Position numbers and translations under genes: made by a program | Assembly (NCBI RefSeq): GCF_031143425.1 | Contig: NC_090447.1 | Coordinates: 25,269,426 to 25,333,425, forward strand | Length of the DNA stretch: 64,000 nucleotides | Source of the DNA: Pleurodeles waltl | Lineage: Eukaryota; Chordata; Amphibia; Caudata; Salamandridae | Reading direction: 5' to 3' | The notes under the pieces: generated by a model | Seen by the model: only the letters and a program-made list of their open reading frames with translations | What the model was told of the DNA's origin: nothing | Databases searched by the model: none | Shown here: piece after piece, positions 21,347-33,070 of the stretch | Position numbering within the stretch: the stretch's first letter is position 1 | Layout of the letters: the number at the start of each line of letters is the position of its first letter

Positions 21347-22280
21347 TTACAAATGTCCACGAACTCCTCTCGCTAGGGCCGAAGAAGCGGACTTAGCCCT
21401 AGTAGAATGGGCCCTGATATCTTCAGGGGGAACTTTCTTCGCCAGAGAGTAACAAACTTTTATACACAGGATGACCCACCTGGAGATTGTTCGTTTCTGG
21501 ACTGCTCTTCCCTTCCCCTGTCCAACATACCCTACGAACAGCTGATCATCCAGACGAAAGTCTTTTGTTCTCTCCAGGTAGAAACTCAGAGCCCTCTTAC
21601 GGTCCAACCGATGGAGCCTCTCTTCATCCTTAGAGGGGTGGGGAGGAGGGTAGAACGAGGGAAGGGTTATAGCCTGACCCATATGAAAAGGAGTGACAAC
21701 TTTTGGCAGAAAAGCTGCCCTGGTTTTCAACACCACTTTATCAGGGAAAAACATGGTAAATGGAGGTTTAACAGAAAGGGCTTGAAGTTCCCCAACCCTC
21801 CTAGCAAAAGTAATCGCAATCAAGAAAACAGTCTTTAGGACTAAGTATCTCAACGGGCATGAATGCATAGGCTCGAAAGGCGAACCCATCAGAAATGTCA
21901 GTACCAGATTCAGGTCCCACTGAGGCATGTGAAAGGGCTTGGGAGGAAACTTATTAACTAAACCCTTAATGAACCTATTTACATTCGGAGATTTAAATGA
22001 AGAAGGCTGGTCCGGAAGGCAAAGAAAAGCCGACAAATAACCTTTAACCGTAGCTACCGTACAGCCTTTCTTTGCTAAATCAAGAGCAAACAAAAGAACA
22101 TCTGAAAGGTGGGCCTTTAAGGGATCTTTTTGATTCTCTCCACACCAGACCACAAATTTTGCCCACCTACCGGCATAAATGGATTTAGTGGAGTGTCGCC
22201 TGGACGATAGAATAACATCCACTACATCCGGTGGGAGAGAAAAGGAACTCAGGTTGCCCCGTTCAATCTCCAGGCATGAA
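21347..22280 (-). pseudogene. DIRS copy 1 tyrosine recombinase, C-terminus frameshifted
   Basis: About 310 codons align with the recombinase of DIRS copy 2. The SAM-like N-terminal part (STKSIYAGRWAKFVVWCGE), the first catalytic Arg (FARRVGELQALS) and the HxxR box (IRAHSTRAKSA) are present. A small deletion after ALARGV shifts the frame, so the segment with the catalytic Tyr is lost from this frame. A three-residue deletion also occurs near KGYLSAF. The enzyme would cut and rejoin the circular DNA copy at the target. Confidence 0.88.
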
Positions 22281-24260
22281 GGTGCAGGCTCTGGAGGTGG
22301 GGGTGTAGAACCTGCCCCTGCGCCTGTGAGAGGAGGTCTGCCCTGAGCGGGAGACGGAGCGGAGGGCACTGAGAGAGTTGAAGCAGGTCTGTATACCATA
22401 CCCTTCTCGGCCAGTCCGGTGCCACCAAGATGACTTGGGCCCGGTCTTGACGAACCTTCCTCAGAACCCGAGGAATCAAGGGTATTGGGGGAAACGCGTA
22501 AAGCAACTGGCCGCTCCAGGAGATCTGAAACGCATCCCTCAACGCTCCTTGCAACGGATACTGGAGGCTGCAGAACAACGGACAGTGTGCGTTCTCCCGA
22601 GTGGCGAATAGATCCACCTGAGGCGTACCCCACATCCCGAAGATGTAGAGGACCAGGTCTGGATGGAGACGCCACTCGTGATCTACTGAGAAGAGACGAC
22701 TGAGACCGTCCGCACGTACATTCAGTACTCCGGCCAAATGATTTGCTATTAAGCAAATCTGATGGTCCTGAACCCAGGACCAGAGCCGCAGAGCCTCTCT
22801 GCAGAGAAGGTACGACCCTACTCCTCCCTGCTTGTTTATATACCACATCGCGGTAGTGTTGTCCGTCAGGACCTGAACTGACTGACCGCGAAGGGAAAGG
22901 AGGAAGGCCTTGAGCGCCAAACGTAACGCCCACAACTCCAACAGATTGATATGCAACATCTGTTCCGCTGGAGACCAATGACCCTTGATCTCCAGGTCCC
23001 CCAGATGAGCTCCCCACCCTAGAGTGGAAGCATCCGATATTACTGTGGCCACAGGAGGTGGTAGTGAAAACGGTTTTCCTTGGGAAGGGTTGCCGTCCAC
23101 TGTCCACCAATGAAGATCCGCTACAGTGTCCCTGGAGATCTTTATTGAATCCCCAAGATCTCCTTTGTGCTGGAACCACGTGAGTGACCAACAGAATGCA
23201 AGAAGCAAACAGACCTAGCAGGCGTAAGATCTTGAGGACTGGAACTGCCGCTCCAATTTGAAACATTGGAATCAGTGCCTGAATGTCCCAAATCCGCTGA
23301 GGCGGGGGGTAGGCCCAAAACAATGTTGTGTCCAGTACTGCCCCTATGAACAGGAGGCGTTGAGAGGGCTCCAGGTGAGATTTGGGTACATTTACTGAAA
23401 AACCCAGATCGAACAACAACTGGGTTGTCATTCGCAGATGAGACAACGCAAGCTCTGGAGTCTTGGCTTTGATCAACCAATCGTCCAGGTAGGGAAAAAC
23501 CGCTACTTCCCTCCTTCTGAGATGTGCTGCAACAACCGCCATCACCTTCGTAAAAACCCAAGGTGCTGAAGTAAGTCCAAACGGAAGGACCGCAAACTGG
23601 TAGTGTTGCGTCCCGACCACAAACCGGAGATACTTCCTGTGCGACTTGATTATTGGAATATGAAAGTACGCATCCTGCAAGTCGACAGACACCATCCAGT
23701 CTCCTTCGTTCAATGCCAACAGTACCTGTGCTAGGCTCAGCATTTTGAATTTCTCCTGTTTGAGGAACAAATTCAAAATCCTCAAGTCTAGAATCGGTCT
23801 TAGACGACCGTCCGCTTTGGGAATCAGGAAATATCTTGAATAACACCCCTGACCCCTTTCCTGCAACGGCACCAACTCTTTTTCGCCCTTTGACAACATG
23901 GTCATAACCTCCTGTTGCAACAACAGAAGATGGTCTTCTGAACAAAATGAGGGAACGGGGGGGAAAGGGAGGAGGGGACTCCTGAAAGGGGAGAGCATAA
24001 CCTTTTTCCATAATTCTTAACACCCACGAGTCCCACTTTTGGAGAAAAAGACTCAATCTTCCCCCTACAAGTGAAGTATGGACGATAAAGTGGGGAAAAC
24101 TAGGGCTGCTTCTGCTGTTGTCCACTGTAGGAGGAGGATGAAGATGAAGGCTGCTGGACTGGCCCTCTAGCTCTACCCCTACCCCGCCCTCTAAAGGCAC
24201 GATAGGGCGGATTGGCAGGTTGCTGGGACAAGTATTGGGACCTCCGAAAGGCAGAGCCAC
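22249..24260 (-). pseudogene. DIRS copy 1 reverse transcriptase-RNase H, frameshifted
   Basis: RT motifs are clear: VSVDLQDAYFHIP, FAVLPFGLTSAP and YLDD (in VFPYLDDWLIKA). A frameshift near 23950 separates the N-terminal leader from RT. A deletion of about 50 nt after LLVTH (near 23190), judged against copy 2, moves RNase H into another frame (ISDASTLGWG, INLLELWA, LTDNTTAMW, RADGLSR). Downstream is the region with DLFATREN and PDWPRRVWY that DIRS polyproteins carry, often compared to a DNA methylase. Confidence 0.88.
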
Positions 24261-26219
24261 GCGTAAACCCCCTAAACCTGCGAAAAGGTCTATAAGATGC
24301 TGCAGCAGAAAGTCTGTAAGCCCAAAGACTTAGCTGTTGCCCGACTGTCCTTAAACCGTTCAAGGGCAGAATCCGCCTTGTCTCCAAACAGCTTTTCCTC
24401 ATCGAATGGTAGATCCAATAAGGTGGATTGAACGTCCGATGAAAACCAGAGGACCTTAACCAGGCATGCCTCCTGGTAGCCACAGATGTTCCCATGGCCC
24501 TGGCTACTGAATCAGATATGTCCAGGCCAGACTGTATAATTTGTTGTGCAGCCGCCTGTGCATCCGTAAAAAGAGACCCAAAGGACCTTTGCACCTTCTG
24601 TGGCAGATCCGTGGCCATCTCTTTAGCGGAGTCCATAAGGGCGTGCACATACCTGTCCAGCACACAGGTAGAATTAGTAGCCTTGTGCGCCATACTACAG
24701 GATGAAAAGATCTTCTTCGAAGACTGCTCCATCCTCTTGGACTCCCTATCATTTGGGACTCCAGGGAATGTTCCAGGAGCAGACTTCGCGGAGCAAGATG
24801 CCTGGACTACTAAACTTTCAGGAGTCGGATGACGTGACAGGAAAACCGGATCTCCTGGTGCGCCCCTATGTCTCCTCGCCACTGCTCTGTTCACTGCAGG
24901 AGTCCTAACTGGCTTCCTCCACAAGTCCAACATAGGCTCAGTTAAAGCCCCATTGAAAGGCAGCAAAGGATCAGCACTGGACGCAGAAGGATGCAACATC
25001 TCTGTGAGCAGGTTAGTTTTCACCTCCGCCACAGAAAAGGGCAAGTCCAGAAACTCTGCTACCTTCCTTACCACTGTATGGAAGGATGCGGCCTCTTCTG
25101 TAAACTCCCCCGGAGACGCAATGTCCCACTCCGGGGAAGTATCCAGCCCACTTGCAGTGGCCAGACCTTGGAATTCACCCGAAGGCTCAATCTCACCTTC
25201 CTCCAGCTGTCTGTATTCTTCCTCCTCCAAAAGTCTTAAAGCCTTCCTACGAGACCGGAGATGTGTCTCCAAAGCCGGCGTCGATAATGAATCCATCGAC
25301 GCCGAAGACTTCGAACCTCGGGAAGGCCCAGGAAGAGATGGGTGACTCCTAGCCTCACCCGGCGCCGGCGCCGACACGGAGCCCAACGATGACCTCCGCG
25401 GAGTCCGTTGGCAGGAAGGCGATGGTGCCGGTCCGGAAGGAGACATCATCGACGTCGAATGGCGCGGCGATGGCGTCGGCTGACGCGATGGTGGAGCCAC
25501 CATCACAGGTGGTGAACTCCCACAAGGAGATACCCTCGGCGCTGATCCAACACTCTCCGCTAGACAAAAGGGCATGAATGGAGCCACCTTATACGGCGCC
25601 GGAGAGCCCAAATCAAATGCCAATGGCCCGTGGGACCCGCTGGTGCACCAGCAGGGGCCTATGGACTGAAAAACGGCATATATTGCATTAAAAAATGCAG
25701 CCGGATCCGCCCCTGGGGCCGGGAAAGCAGGATATTGCTGAGTAGAGGACTGCTGTACCTCAGGCTCCCTCAACGCGGCGAAAATTGAGGGCTATGAGGA
25801 GCAACCTCAAAGACAGACGGCGCCGGTGACAACTCGGGACTCCTGGGCTGAGGCGTCACAGTAGGGCTCATCTCCCATGTCTTCTGGCATCGAGAAGACC
25901 GAGACCTCGATCGCCTCCGCTCCGAACAGCGCCGAGAGTCATGACAGTGCCGTGAATCATGATGACGCCGCTTCTTATGCTTCTTTGGTGAAGCATGGGA
26001 GGAATCCCTCTTATGGCCCTTCTTCTTCGCTTTCGCCAGAAAAAGCTTCGCCTCACGCTCTTTTAGAGCCTTAGGGTTCATACTCTGGCACGATGAGCAT
26101 CCTTCAACATCATGCTCAGAACTAAGGCACCAAATACAATCTGAATGTGGGTCGGTCACTGACATCCGACCCCCACATTCTCTACATGGCTTGAAACCCA
26201 ACTTCTTTGGAGGCGACAT
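24100..26219 (-). pseudogene. DIRS copy 1 gag-like protein, frameshifted
   Basis: It starts at ATG 26219 (MSPPKKLGFK), as in copy 2. The N-terminus has a Cys-rich zinc ribbon (CRECGG, CIWC, CSSC spacing), followed by a Lys/Arg/Ser-rich stretch. The frame stops at 25770 and continues one base over to 24100, where a Gly/Arg-rich tail (FRGRGRGRARG) and Ser-rich end follow. Role by position: the nucleic-acid-binding structural protein of DIRS. Confidence 0.85.
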
Positions 26220-26296
26220 TGCAACCACCACAAAACGCAACAGTAATCAACGAGCCAGGAAGAAAAACCGTTGGCGTCGAAGGCACGGAAAAAAGG

Positions 26297-26484
26297 AAAA
26301 CTGACGTCAGTACGCCGATGAGGACCTCTTATTGACACGATGACGTCAGACGGAGTCACGTGGAGCCGTGCCATTATGACGTCCTCGTCGACGTGGACAG
26401 CTAGGAAGAAGACTTTCTGTCGGATGCTGGCGCAAGGACGAATTCATAAGGTGAGGAATCCACAGGTAGTTGTATCCATCAGAA
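26297..26484. repeat. DIRS copy 1 right terminal inverted repeat
   Basis: Inverted copy of the left repeat, running from CTGACGTCAGTACGCCGATG outward to GGTAGTTGTATCCATCAGAA at 26484. The outermost bases differ from the left end, as expected for DIRS. Confidence 0.88.
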
Positions 26485-26560
26485 ATATCTTTTGAGGGTG
26501 GTCTTCTTTGTTACCGGCACCGGCAGCTGAGTGAGCCTTTAAGAAAATGACTCTGACCAT
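26485..26560 (-). pseudogene. Gmr1-like RT remnant continuing beyond DIRS copy 1
   Basis: The minus strand from about 26535 to 26485 (CAAAGAAGACCACCCTC...) aligns with the RT stretch just upstream of the HYQF motif in the copy at 35500-35560 (CAAAAGAGAAAACAGCACTC...). With the left flank it restores about the expected order, so the DIRS insertion split this RT without large loss. Confidence 0.5.
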
Positions 26561-26564
26561 TTGG

Positions 26565-26999
<435 letters not shown>

Positions 27000-29030
27000 T
27001 CCCTGCCCAACACTATCCTGACGCTACTGACTGTCCAGGGTGAGCTAATCAAAAGCTAGACATTCCCTACTTCTGTGGGCGATCAAATGAGACAGGAAAA
27101 GGGCCGACAGAAGCAGATGCAGGACTCCTGCTGACAAGGGGCAGAGATGCAAGGCAACAGGGCCAAAAAAGGGCAGTTGCAAGTGCCCACTGGAAGACCT
27201 GAATGTGGCTGCTGAGCGGAGGCGGGGCACTCGCAGCACTGAGGCCAGCGCTGAAGAGTATCCTAGCGCCCTGCCCTGACACCCGTGGAGACCCAGACAA
27301 TGAAAAGTGTACGGGGTGACGGCGGTCCCTAGACGGGCTGCGGCCGGACACTGAGATGCTCATACTGAGTCTGGCAGGCTTGAGACCGCCAGACTCGGGG
27401 TGGCCATCAGACCGATCCGCCACATTCCGACCATGGCCGAAACGCTGCTGTAATACTGCTGTGGAAAAGCTGGCAGAATGGGGGTGCCGGGGGCCCCCAT
27501 GCACAGCCCCGTCACGCATTTCACTGCCCGAATTACAGGCAGTGAAATGCGTGACGGGTGATGCTGTACCCGCTGCCCGCCACATTGGCGCAGCCTCGAT
27601 TCCGAGCTGGCGTCATAGTTCACCGTAGGGCCGGCGGGAGGAAACACTGTTTCCCCCATTGGCCCTGCCATGAGGTCGGATTATGGCCGGCGGTGTCCTG
27701 ACAGCACCAGCGGTCAGGTGATGGGTTGAGGCTGCCCGACAAACTCAGAAGGAGCACCTGAGACCGCAACTCTGGAGGAGGGAAGCTGACTGCTGGCAGA
27801 CCTGCGGGGTGGGCCCAGCCGGGGCCAGAGAGTGTGGAAGGAGGAGAGTGCTGACCGGCTGCAGGGCCGGAAGTGTCACTAGAGGCATGGGAAGGACTGC
27901 GATGACTGCCTGAACTGTGAGGGGTCTGAGATCAGCCTTCCTGATTGGAGAAGCATGGCTGTGGCAGCGAGCAATGGCACCGGCGGCTGGGTCAACCTTC
28001 TGTCTCCCGCTTATGCTCTCCCCTCCAATGGAGTGTGAATAACAAAAGTACCAGAACTGGGGCCCCACCCATGCCACCAGAGTAGGTCCCTTCCATGCAA
28101 CCAGAGTGGTTTGGAGCACGACATTGAGAGGGAGACCCTATGCCAGGGTCACTCAGTGACTGACCGAAGAATGGATACCTGATCCCCCCACTGGTATCTG
28201 TGCAACTGCTGAAAACGGGCACCTACACACCGCCATGGGACAGTTAACTGGAGAGGAGCCTTCATGAAGGGAGATAAGACTAAGCTTATTGGGAGTACAG
28301 GTAAAGAGTGGGATTCTAACAGCAGTTACCGCCCAGTGAGATCCACATGCTAAAAGAGAACCGAAGTGGAAGGGCACAGTGGGCACTCTCAACATCCCTA
28401 AGCCCAGCAATAACACTGGAGAGGAGACTGCAGATACGCCTGTGCATGGCCTGAACAAGACAAGCTTCCTGAAAGCACCTATCCCCTGGTCATGGGGCTA
28501 GCTGACCGCCTGAAACTGACTATCGCCCAACTGGTTCTCTACGAATGTGCCGCTCCGCGGCTTTGAGACTGAGGACTTTGGCTTGCCACCTCACTTCACA
28601 CAAGTGGTCATTGGGAAATCAGCCAGGAAACAAGATCAGGACTCAGACGCCACTGCAGCGGATGCCTGCTTGAACAATTGGCGAGAAAAAGATGGTTGCC
28701 CTGGGAAATGGGCCCCCTCACAGGGGGTTCTACTTTGCAGGACATCATGAAAGCCATAACAGCCTCGCGCAATGCACTTGAGTTTAACATAGACACTTTA
28801 GGGACGGATCTGAGACTGCTGCAAGAGGACCATCATAGGCTGGCTGAGTGAGTCACTGCTGCAGAGAAGGATATAGTGGACCTGACACCAGCATTGGCGA
28901 CAGCGAATGACAGGTACAAAACACAAAAGGCCGGAACCTGAGAGGAGAAGATGCAGAAAACTGATTGCGTTGAATCAATTATGGACAATCTTTAAAAAAA
29001 TCAATTGAAAATCACACAGAGGGTTTACCA
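27000..29030 (+). mobile_element. L1-like LINE 5' fragment (5' UTR and ORF1 start), decayed
   Basis: 28740-28960 translates, with stops, to a heptad-like helical segment (around ITASRNALEFNIDTLGTDLR and LLQEDHHRLAE) resembling the coiled coil of L1 ORF1 proteins from amphibians. The GC-rich 1.7 kb upstream would fit a 5' UTR but shows no motif that proves it. The fragment ends near 29030 and no RT follows. Element limits are uncertain. Confidence 0.4.
27508..27558. repeat. Perfect 21-bp inverted repeat (hairpin)
   Basis: The left arm CCCGTCACGCATTTCACTGCC (27508-27528) and the right arm (27538-27558) are exact reverse complements around a 9-nt loop. The surrounding GC-rich DNA is otherwise diverged, so exact arms suggest either recent origin or conversion between the arms. 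No function is assigned. Confidence 0.9.
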
Positions 29031-30743
29031 CATTCTTCTTTTGCAGGTTGGTCGAGGTCGTTGGTGGACCCACTGTGCCAGCTGGAGAAGTTCGGGCTGC
29101 TCCCGGTTCTAGCGGGAGCAGTGGAAAAAGGTCCCTGGAGCTGGTCAGGGCCACTGCGAAGGGACCAATTGGAAAAGCACTGCATAAGTATGTTTAAAGG
29201 TGATCCCTGGGGGTCCCCTTGGAGTGTTGAGGTCGCAAGGGGTGGGGGACCTTTAGGGCACAGCAGGTTCTTCGGTGCAGGGCACAGTTCGGCCGGGTGA
29301 AGAGCGAATCGGTGAGCCAGGACTTGTGCCTAAAGATGCCCTCCGAAGCAGGAGGTGGGTTGGGTCAAGGGTCGATTTCAGGACAACAGGGGCACCCTGG
29401 CGGGAGGTCCAGGTTGTTTTTGAAGTCCCTTGACTGAGGCTTCCTCCTGGTCCTTTTTCAGCCCCAGTCATTCCTGATGTGCAACGTGGGCTGACCAATA
29501 CCCTGGGTATTGGCACAGATTGGTCACTGGAAGTCCCAGTGCCACCAAACTTGGCACACTGGCAATGTTTGTCTTCATGGTCGTCGGAATGTAGTTTGGT
29601 CCAGCTGCTGCGTCCGGTTGGGTAGTTCGCGGCTGGTCAGTGAAGTGACCCTCACTGGCTTGAAGGTTTCTTGTGGTTTTTGAGTGGTACCTCCACTCTG
29701 GAGGGAGTTCTCTGGCAATTTGCAAAGCAAGAACACCCTTCATCTGCCAGGCTAGCTTGAATCTGCTGCACAGGTCTGGGCATACCCTTCCCACTTAAGG
29801 CGATAAATGCAAAAACAACAAATGATGGATGGGAGGCAGAACAAATCAAACATTCACCCACAGTCACAGATCTGGGTTTATTCCGTCAGTTTTTTTGCTT
29901 GCCAGGCCATTCTAGTTTGGACCCAGCCATATGCAAATCAGTCATGACCCTGTTTGACTGTTTGATGGCCTATTTCCCATAAAATCTGATGTTATATTAC
30001 ACAGTGGCGGCCATCTCTAATCTTTGGGTTGGTTCCCACAGACTTTCATGGGAGCTAATAACTTTGCAAGACATCAATGTTAAAAGGTGACCAGATCTTC
30101 CTATCGGTGAAAAGCAAACCCTGACTAGGAGTGCCTACTGCCTCTGTCAGCTTATTTATTACAGTTTTCACAATATCTGTGGAATTTAGGGCCATATGTA
30201 CGAACACATTTTCCCATAGACACAGAATGGGTAAAACGGTTTGCTACATCTGGCCCTTATACTTTAGTAGACAGTGATAGGCACATCTTGTTGACAAGTT
30301 CCTCCCAAATGCAAACTTGTGAAATTTATATCTAAATGTACAATGATGGTCACACCTTGAAAACAAGTGCCTACTAAATGCCAACCACTAGACTGAGAAG
30401 TTGTAGTAAACTCACGGTGACACCTTAATATATGGCACATTTTACCAGAAGCAAAGTGTTTAGAACACTATAATTATTACAGGTTTACCAAACGTATACT
30501 TTAAATGGCAACAGGCACACCTTATAAGTAGTTGTTTGTGTTTAATACTGAAATAACTCTCTGGAGCATCACACATGTTGATGTACAAACATATGCAAAA
30601 CTAGTGCACAATAGTAGAGTTGTTTGTTGTGTTTATGAAGTGTTTTCTTGTACAGTAAAGTGAATTTGTTACAATATTATCAAACAAATAAGTGTTTGTA
30701 TGATGCAAAATGTTACTGTGCCTCCGTATTTTTTTAACTTCCC
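29031..30743. other. Unassigned repeat-like sequence
   Basis: 29050-29900 is moderately GC-rich with no coding signature. 29900-30740 is AT-rich with scattered short frames. I see no termini or domains. It may be old LTR or LINE material. Confidence 0.35.
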
Positions 30744-31011
30744 TTGGAGATCTTGGCATACAGTGGTACAAATGGAAGAAAGTATTTCGTCATTATGCTA
30801 GTGTGTGATATCTCTTTAAGTGCAATAGTTTTTGAACATCTCCCTGAATTATCTGACAATGATGCAGCAAATGTGAATGAGTATGAAATTTGCTTGAAGA
30901 TACTTGAATTACATTATCTTCCTAAAGTTATCTCTTTGGGAGGAGGATGCAGCATCAGGATGAATCTGTAGAACATTTTATTACTGAATTATGCAGGCTA
31001 GCTGCTACCTG
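30744..31011 (+). pseudogene. Gypsy-type gag fragment (capsid region)
   Basis: The plus strand translates to EHLPELSDNDAANVNEYEICL...LELHYLPK and, after a frameshift, to HQDESVEHFITELCRLAATC. This is the typical Ty3/Gypsy retrotransposon-gag pattern (a YF.P+ motif, then an R.Q...E....F...L..LA..C motif). It stops where LTR_B of the large Gmr1-like element begins at 31012, so that element seems to have landed in this gag. Confidence 0.7.
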
Positions 31012-32222
31012 TGTCTAGGAAGTTGGCTGTGTATATACTATCTCAAAGTAAGAGATAGTGTGCACAGAGTCCAAGGGCTCCCCTTAGAGGTAAGATAGTG
31101 GCAAAATTAGATAATTCTAATGCTCTATTTTGTGGTAGTGTGGTCAAGCAGTAGGCTTTTCAGAGGGTGGTGTTAAGCATTTGTTGTACACACACAGGCA
31201 ATAAATGAGGAACACACACTCAAAGACTTAACTTTAGGCCAATAGTTTTTATATAGACAAATATATTTTCTTAATTTATTTTTAGAATCACAAGTTCAAG
31301 ATTTGAAGTAAATACACAAAATGCAAGGTACTTCACACAGGTAAGTTAGGAACTTTGAATTAGAGCAATATCATGTGCAGGTTGTGTTCATATGGCAATA
31401 CGCTATTTTAAAAGTAGACACAGTGCAAACATAAGCAGTTCCTGGGGGAGGTAAGTTTTGGTTAAATTGTGAGGTAAGTAAGACACTTACAAGTCTCAGT
31501 TCCTGGGCATACTCTGCCCACCATTGGGGATTCAGGGCAACCCCAAAGTTACCACACCAGCAGCTCAGGGCTGGTCAGGTGCAGAGGTCAAAGTGGTGCC
31601 CAAAACACATAGGCGCCTATGAGAACAGGGGTGCTCCGGTTCTGGTCTGCCAGCAGATAAGTACCTGCGTCCTCGGGGGCAGACCAGAGGGGCTTTGTAG
31701 AGCACTGGGGGGGACACAAGTAGGCACACAAAACACACCCTTGGCGGCACAGGGGCAGCCAGGTGCAGTGTGCAATGCAGGCGTCGGGGTTTGAATAGGA
31801 ATCAATGGAGCTACCCGGGGGTCACTCTGTCGGTGCAGGCAGGGCACAGGATGGCTTCTCGGGCCAGCCACCACCTGGACTAGGCAAAGGGTCGCCAAGT
31901 GGTCACTCCGGCACTGAGGTTCGGTTCCTTTTGGTCCTGGGGGCTGCGGATGCAGTGCTTGGTCCAGGCATCGGGTCCCTTGTTACCGGCAGTCGCGGTC
32001 TGGGGGAGCCTCTGGATTCTCTCTGCATGCGTCGCTGTGGGGGCCAGGGGGAGTCATCTCGGGCCACTCACGAGGTCGCAGTCGCCTGGGAGTCCTCCCT
32101 GTGGTGTTTGTTCTCTGGTTCTCGAGCCGGGGGAGTCGGGTGCAGAGGGTGAAGTCTCACGCTTCCGTCAGAAAGAGTGAAGTTCTTTAAAGTTGCAAGA
32201 AAGTTGCAAAGTTGAAATTGAG

Positions 32223-32562
32223 TCGCGTGACGGACGCCACAGCAGACATCTCATCCCATACTTTGATGCCCACCCCAGACTCCTGCTTACTTGGCGTACG
32301 TCACCGTACCATAAGCGACAAACACATACACAGATTCATTGATCTTGCATTTGTTGTCTTCAAGCATCTAATAGCTAGGCACTGGAAGGCCCCACATGTT
32401 CCATCCCACTCCGCTTGGCTCCGTGACTTACATAGCCGTGCACAAGCCGAAGCTCAGACACTACGCTCATTACAACATAAAGGCCTGCTACAGGATGGCC
32501 CTGAAGTCTGGGACACTTTTGTGGTAGCAATGGAAGCTAGGGATGAAACATACCCACCCTAA
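32223..32562 (+). pseudogene. L1-like ORF2 C-terminal remnant
   Basis: About 110 codons open to a stop at 32562. The pattern (FVVFKHLIARHWKAPHVPS, then SAWLRDLH and a helical tail) resembles the end of L1-clade ORF2 proteins, beyond the RT domain. All enzymatic domains are missing because of the 5' truncation, so it encodes nothing functional. Confidence 0.55.
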
Positions 32563-33070
32563 ACTAGTACCTGTACATGTATTATTTTTCTTGCTCAATA
32601 TTTATATCACATTACTCTCAGCTGTCCCACCAGTACTCACCCTTTGCATTAATTTCCTCATTCCCCCCCCCATACAACAACGTAACACTTCAGTGTGCTT
32701 CCCCCACGATTATGCTCTTACGCAATCCACGCCTAGCCTTGCTTATTACCAAGCATGGTTCTGAGCCCCTTCCTGTCATACAATTCATATCTCAACTATG
32801 TCTTCCCATTCCCTATACACGATAGATGTATCCTTCTTGCCCCCTCCCATACCCTCCAAGTGTTGTAGCCAACGACAGGTGTGATATTAGCGGTGTTTAG
32901 TTGTGACTTTATTTATTTTTTACATAGTTTCAAGTTGCATCTTTAGCACTCCATTGCGCAATTGCGCTGTACCAGTTCATAATTGCGTGCAAACAGATCG
33001 CAAAACAATTAATAGTAAAATGTACTGTTGTGTGTGCATAAAGTTTAATAAACAGATTTAAAAAAAAAAA
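32223..33070 (+). mobile_element. 5'-truncated L1-like LINE with poly-A tail and 10-bp target duplication
   Basis: The insert is flanked by TGAAATTGAG at 32213-32222 and 33071-33080. It ends AATAAACAGATTT plus an A tract. The paralogous LTR_B at 47740-47790 lacks it and shows the uninterrupted site. The 5' end lies inside the ORF2 C-terminal region and 3' UTR follows, the usual result of incomplete target-primed reverse transcription. Confidence 0.88.

Larger units (their letters stand above)
20647..26484 (-). mobile_element. DIRS-type retrotransposon copy 1 (5.8 kb, degenerate)
   Basis: Bounded by GAACAAGTTAC at 20647 and CCATCAGAA at 26484. It carries terminal inverted repeats, an internal complementary region and, on the minus strand, gag, RT-RNase H and tyrosine recombinase frames that align along their length with the intact copy at 48018. 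It lies inside a Gmr1-like RT gene, and the sequence on both sides rejoins without a target duplication. DIRS elements integrate through a tyrosine recombinase from a circular intermediate, which fits. Frameshifts in gag, RT, the RT-RNase H junction and the recombinase make it inactive. Confidence 0.92.
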
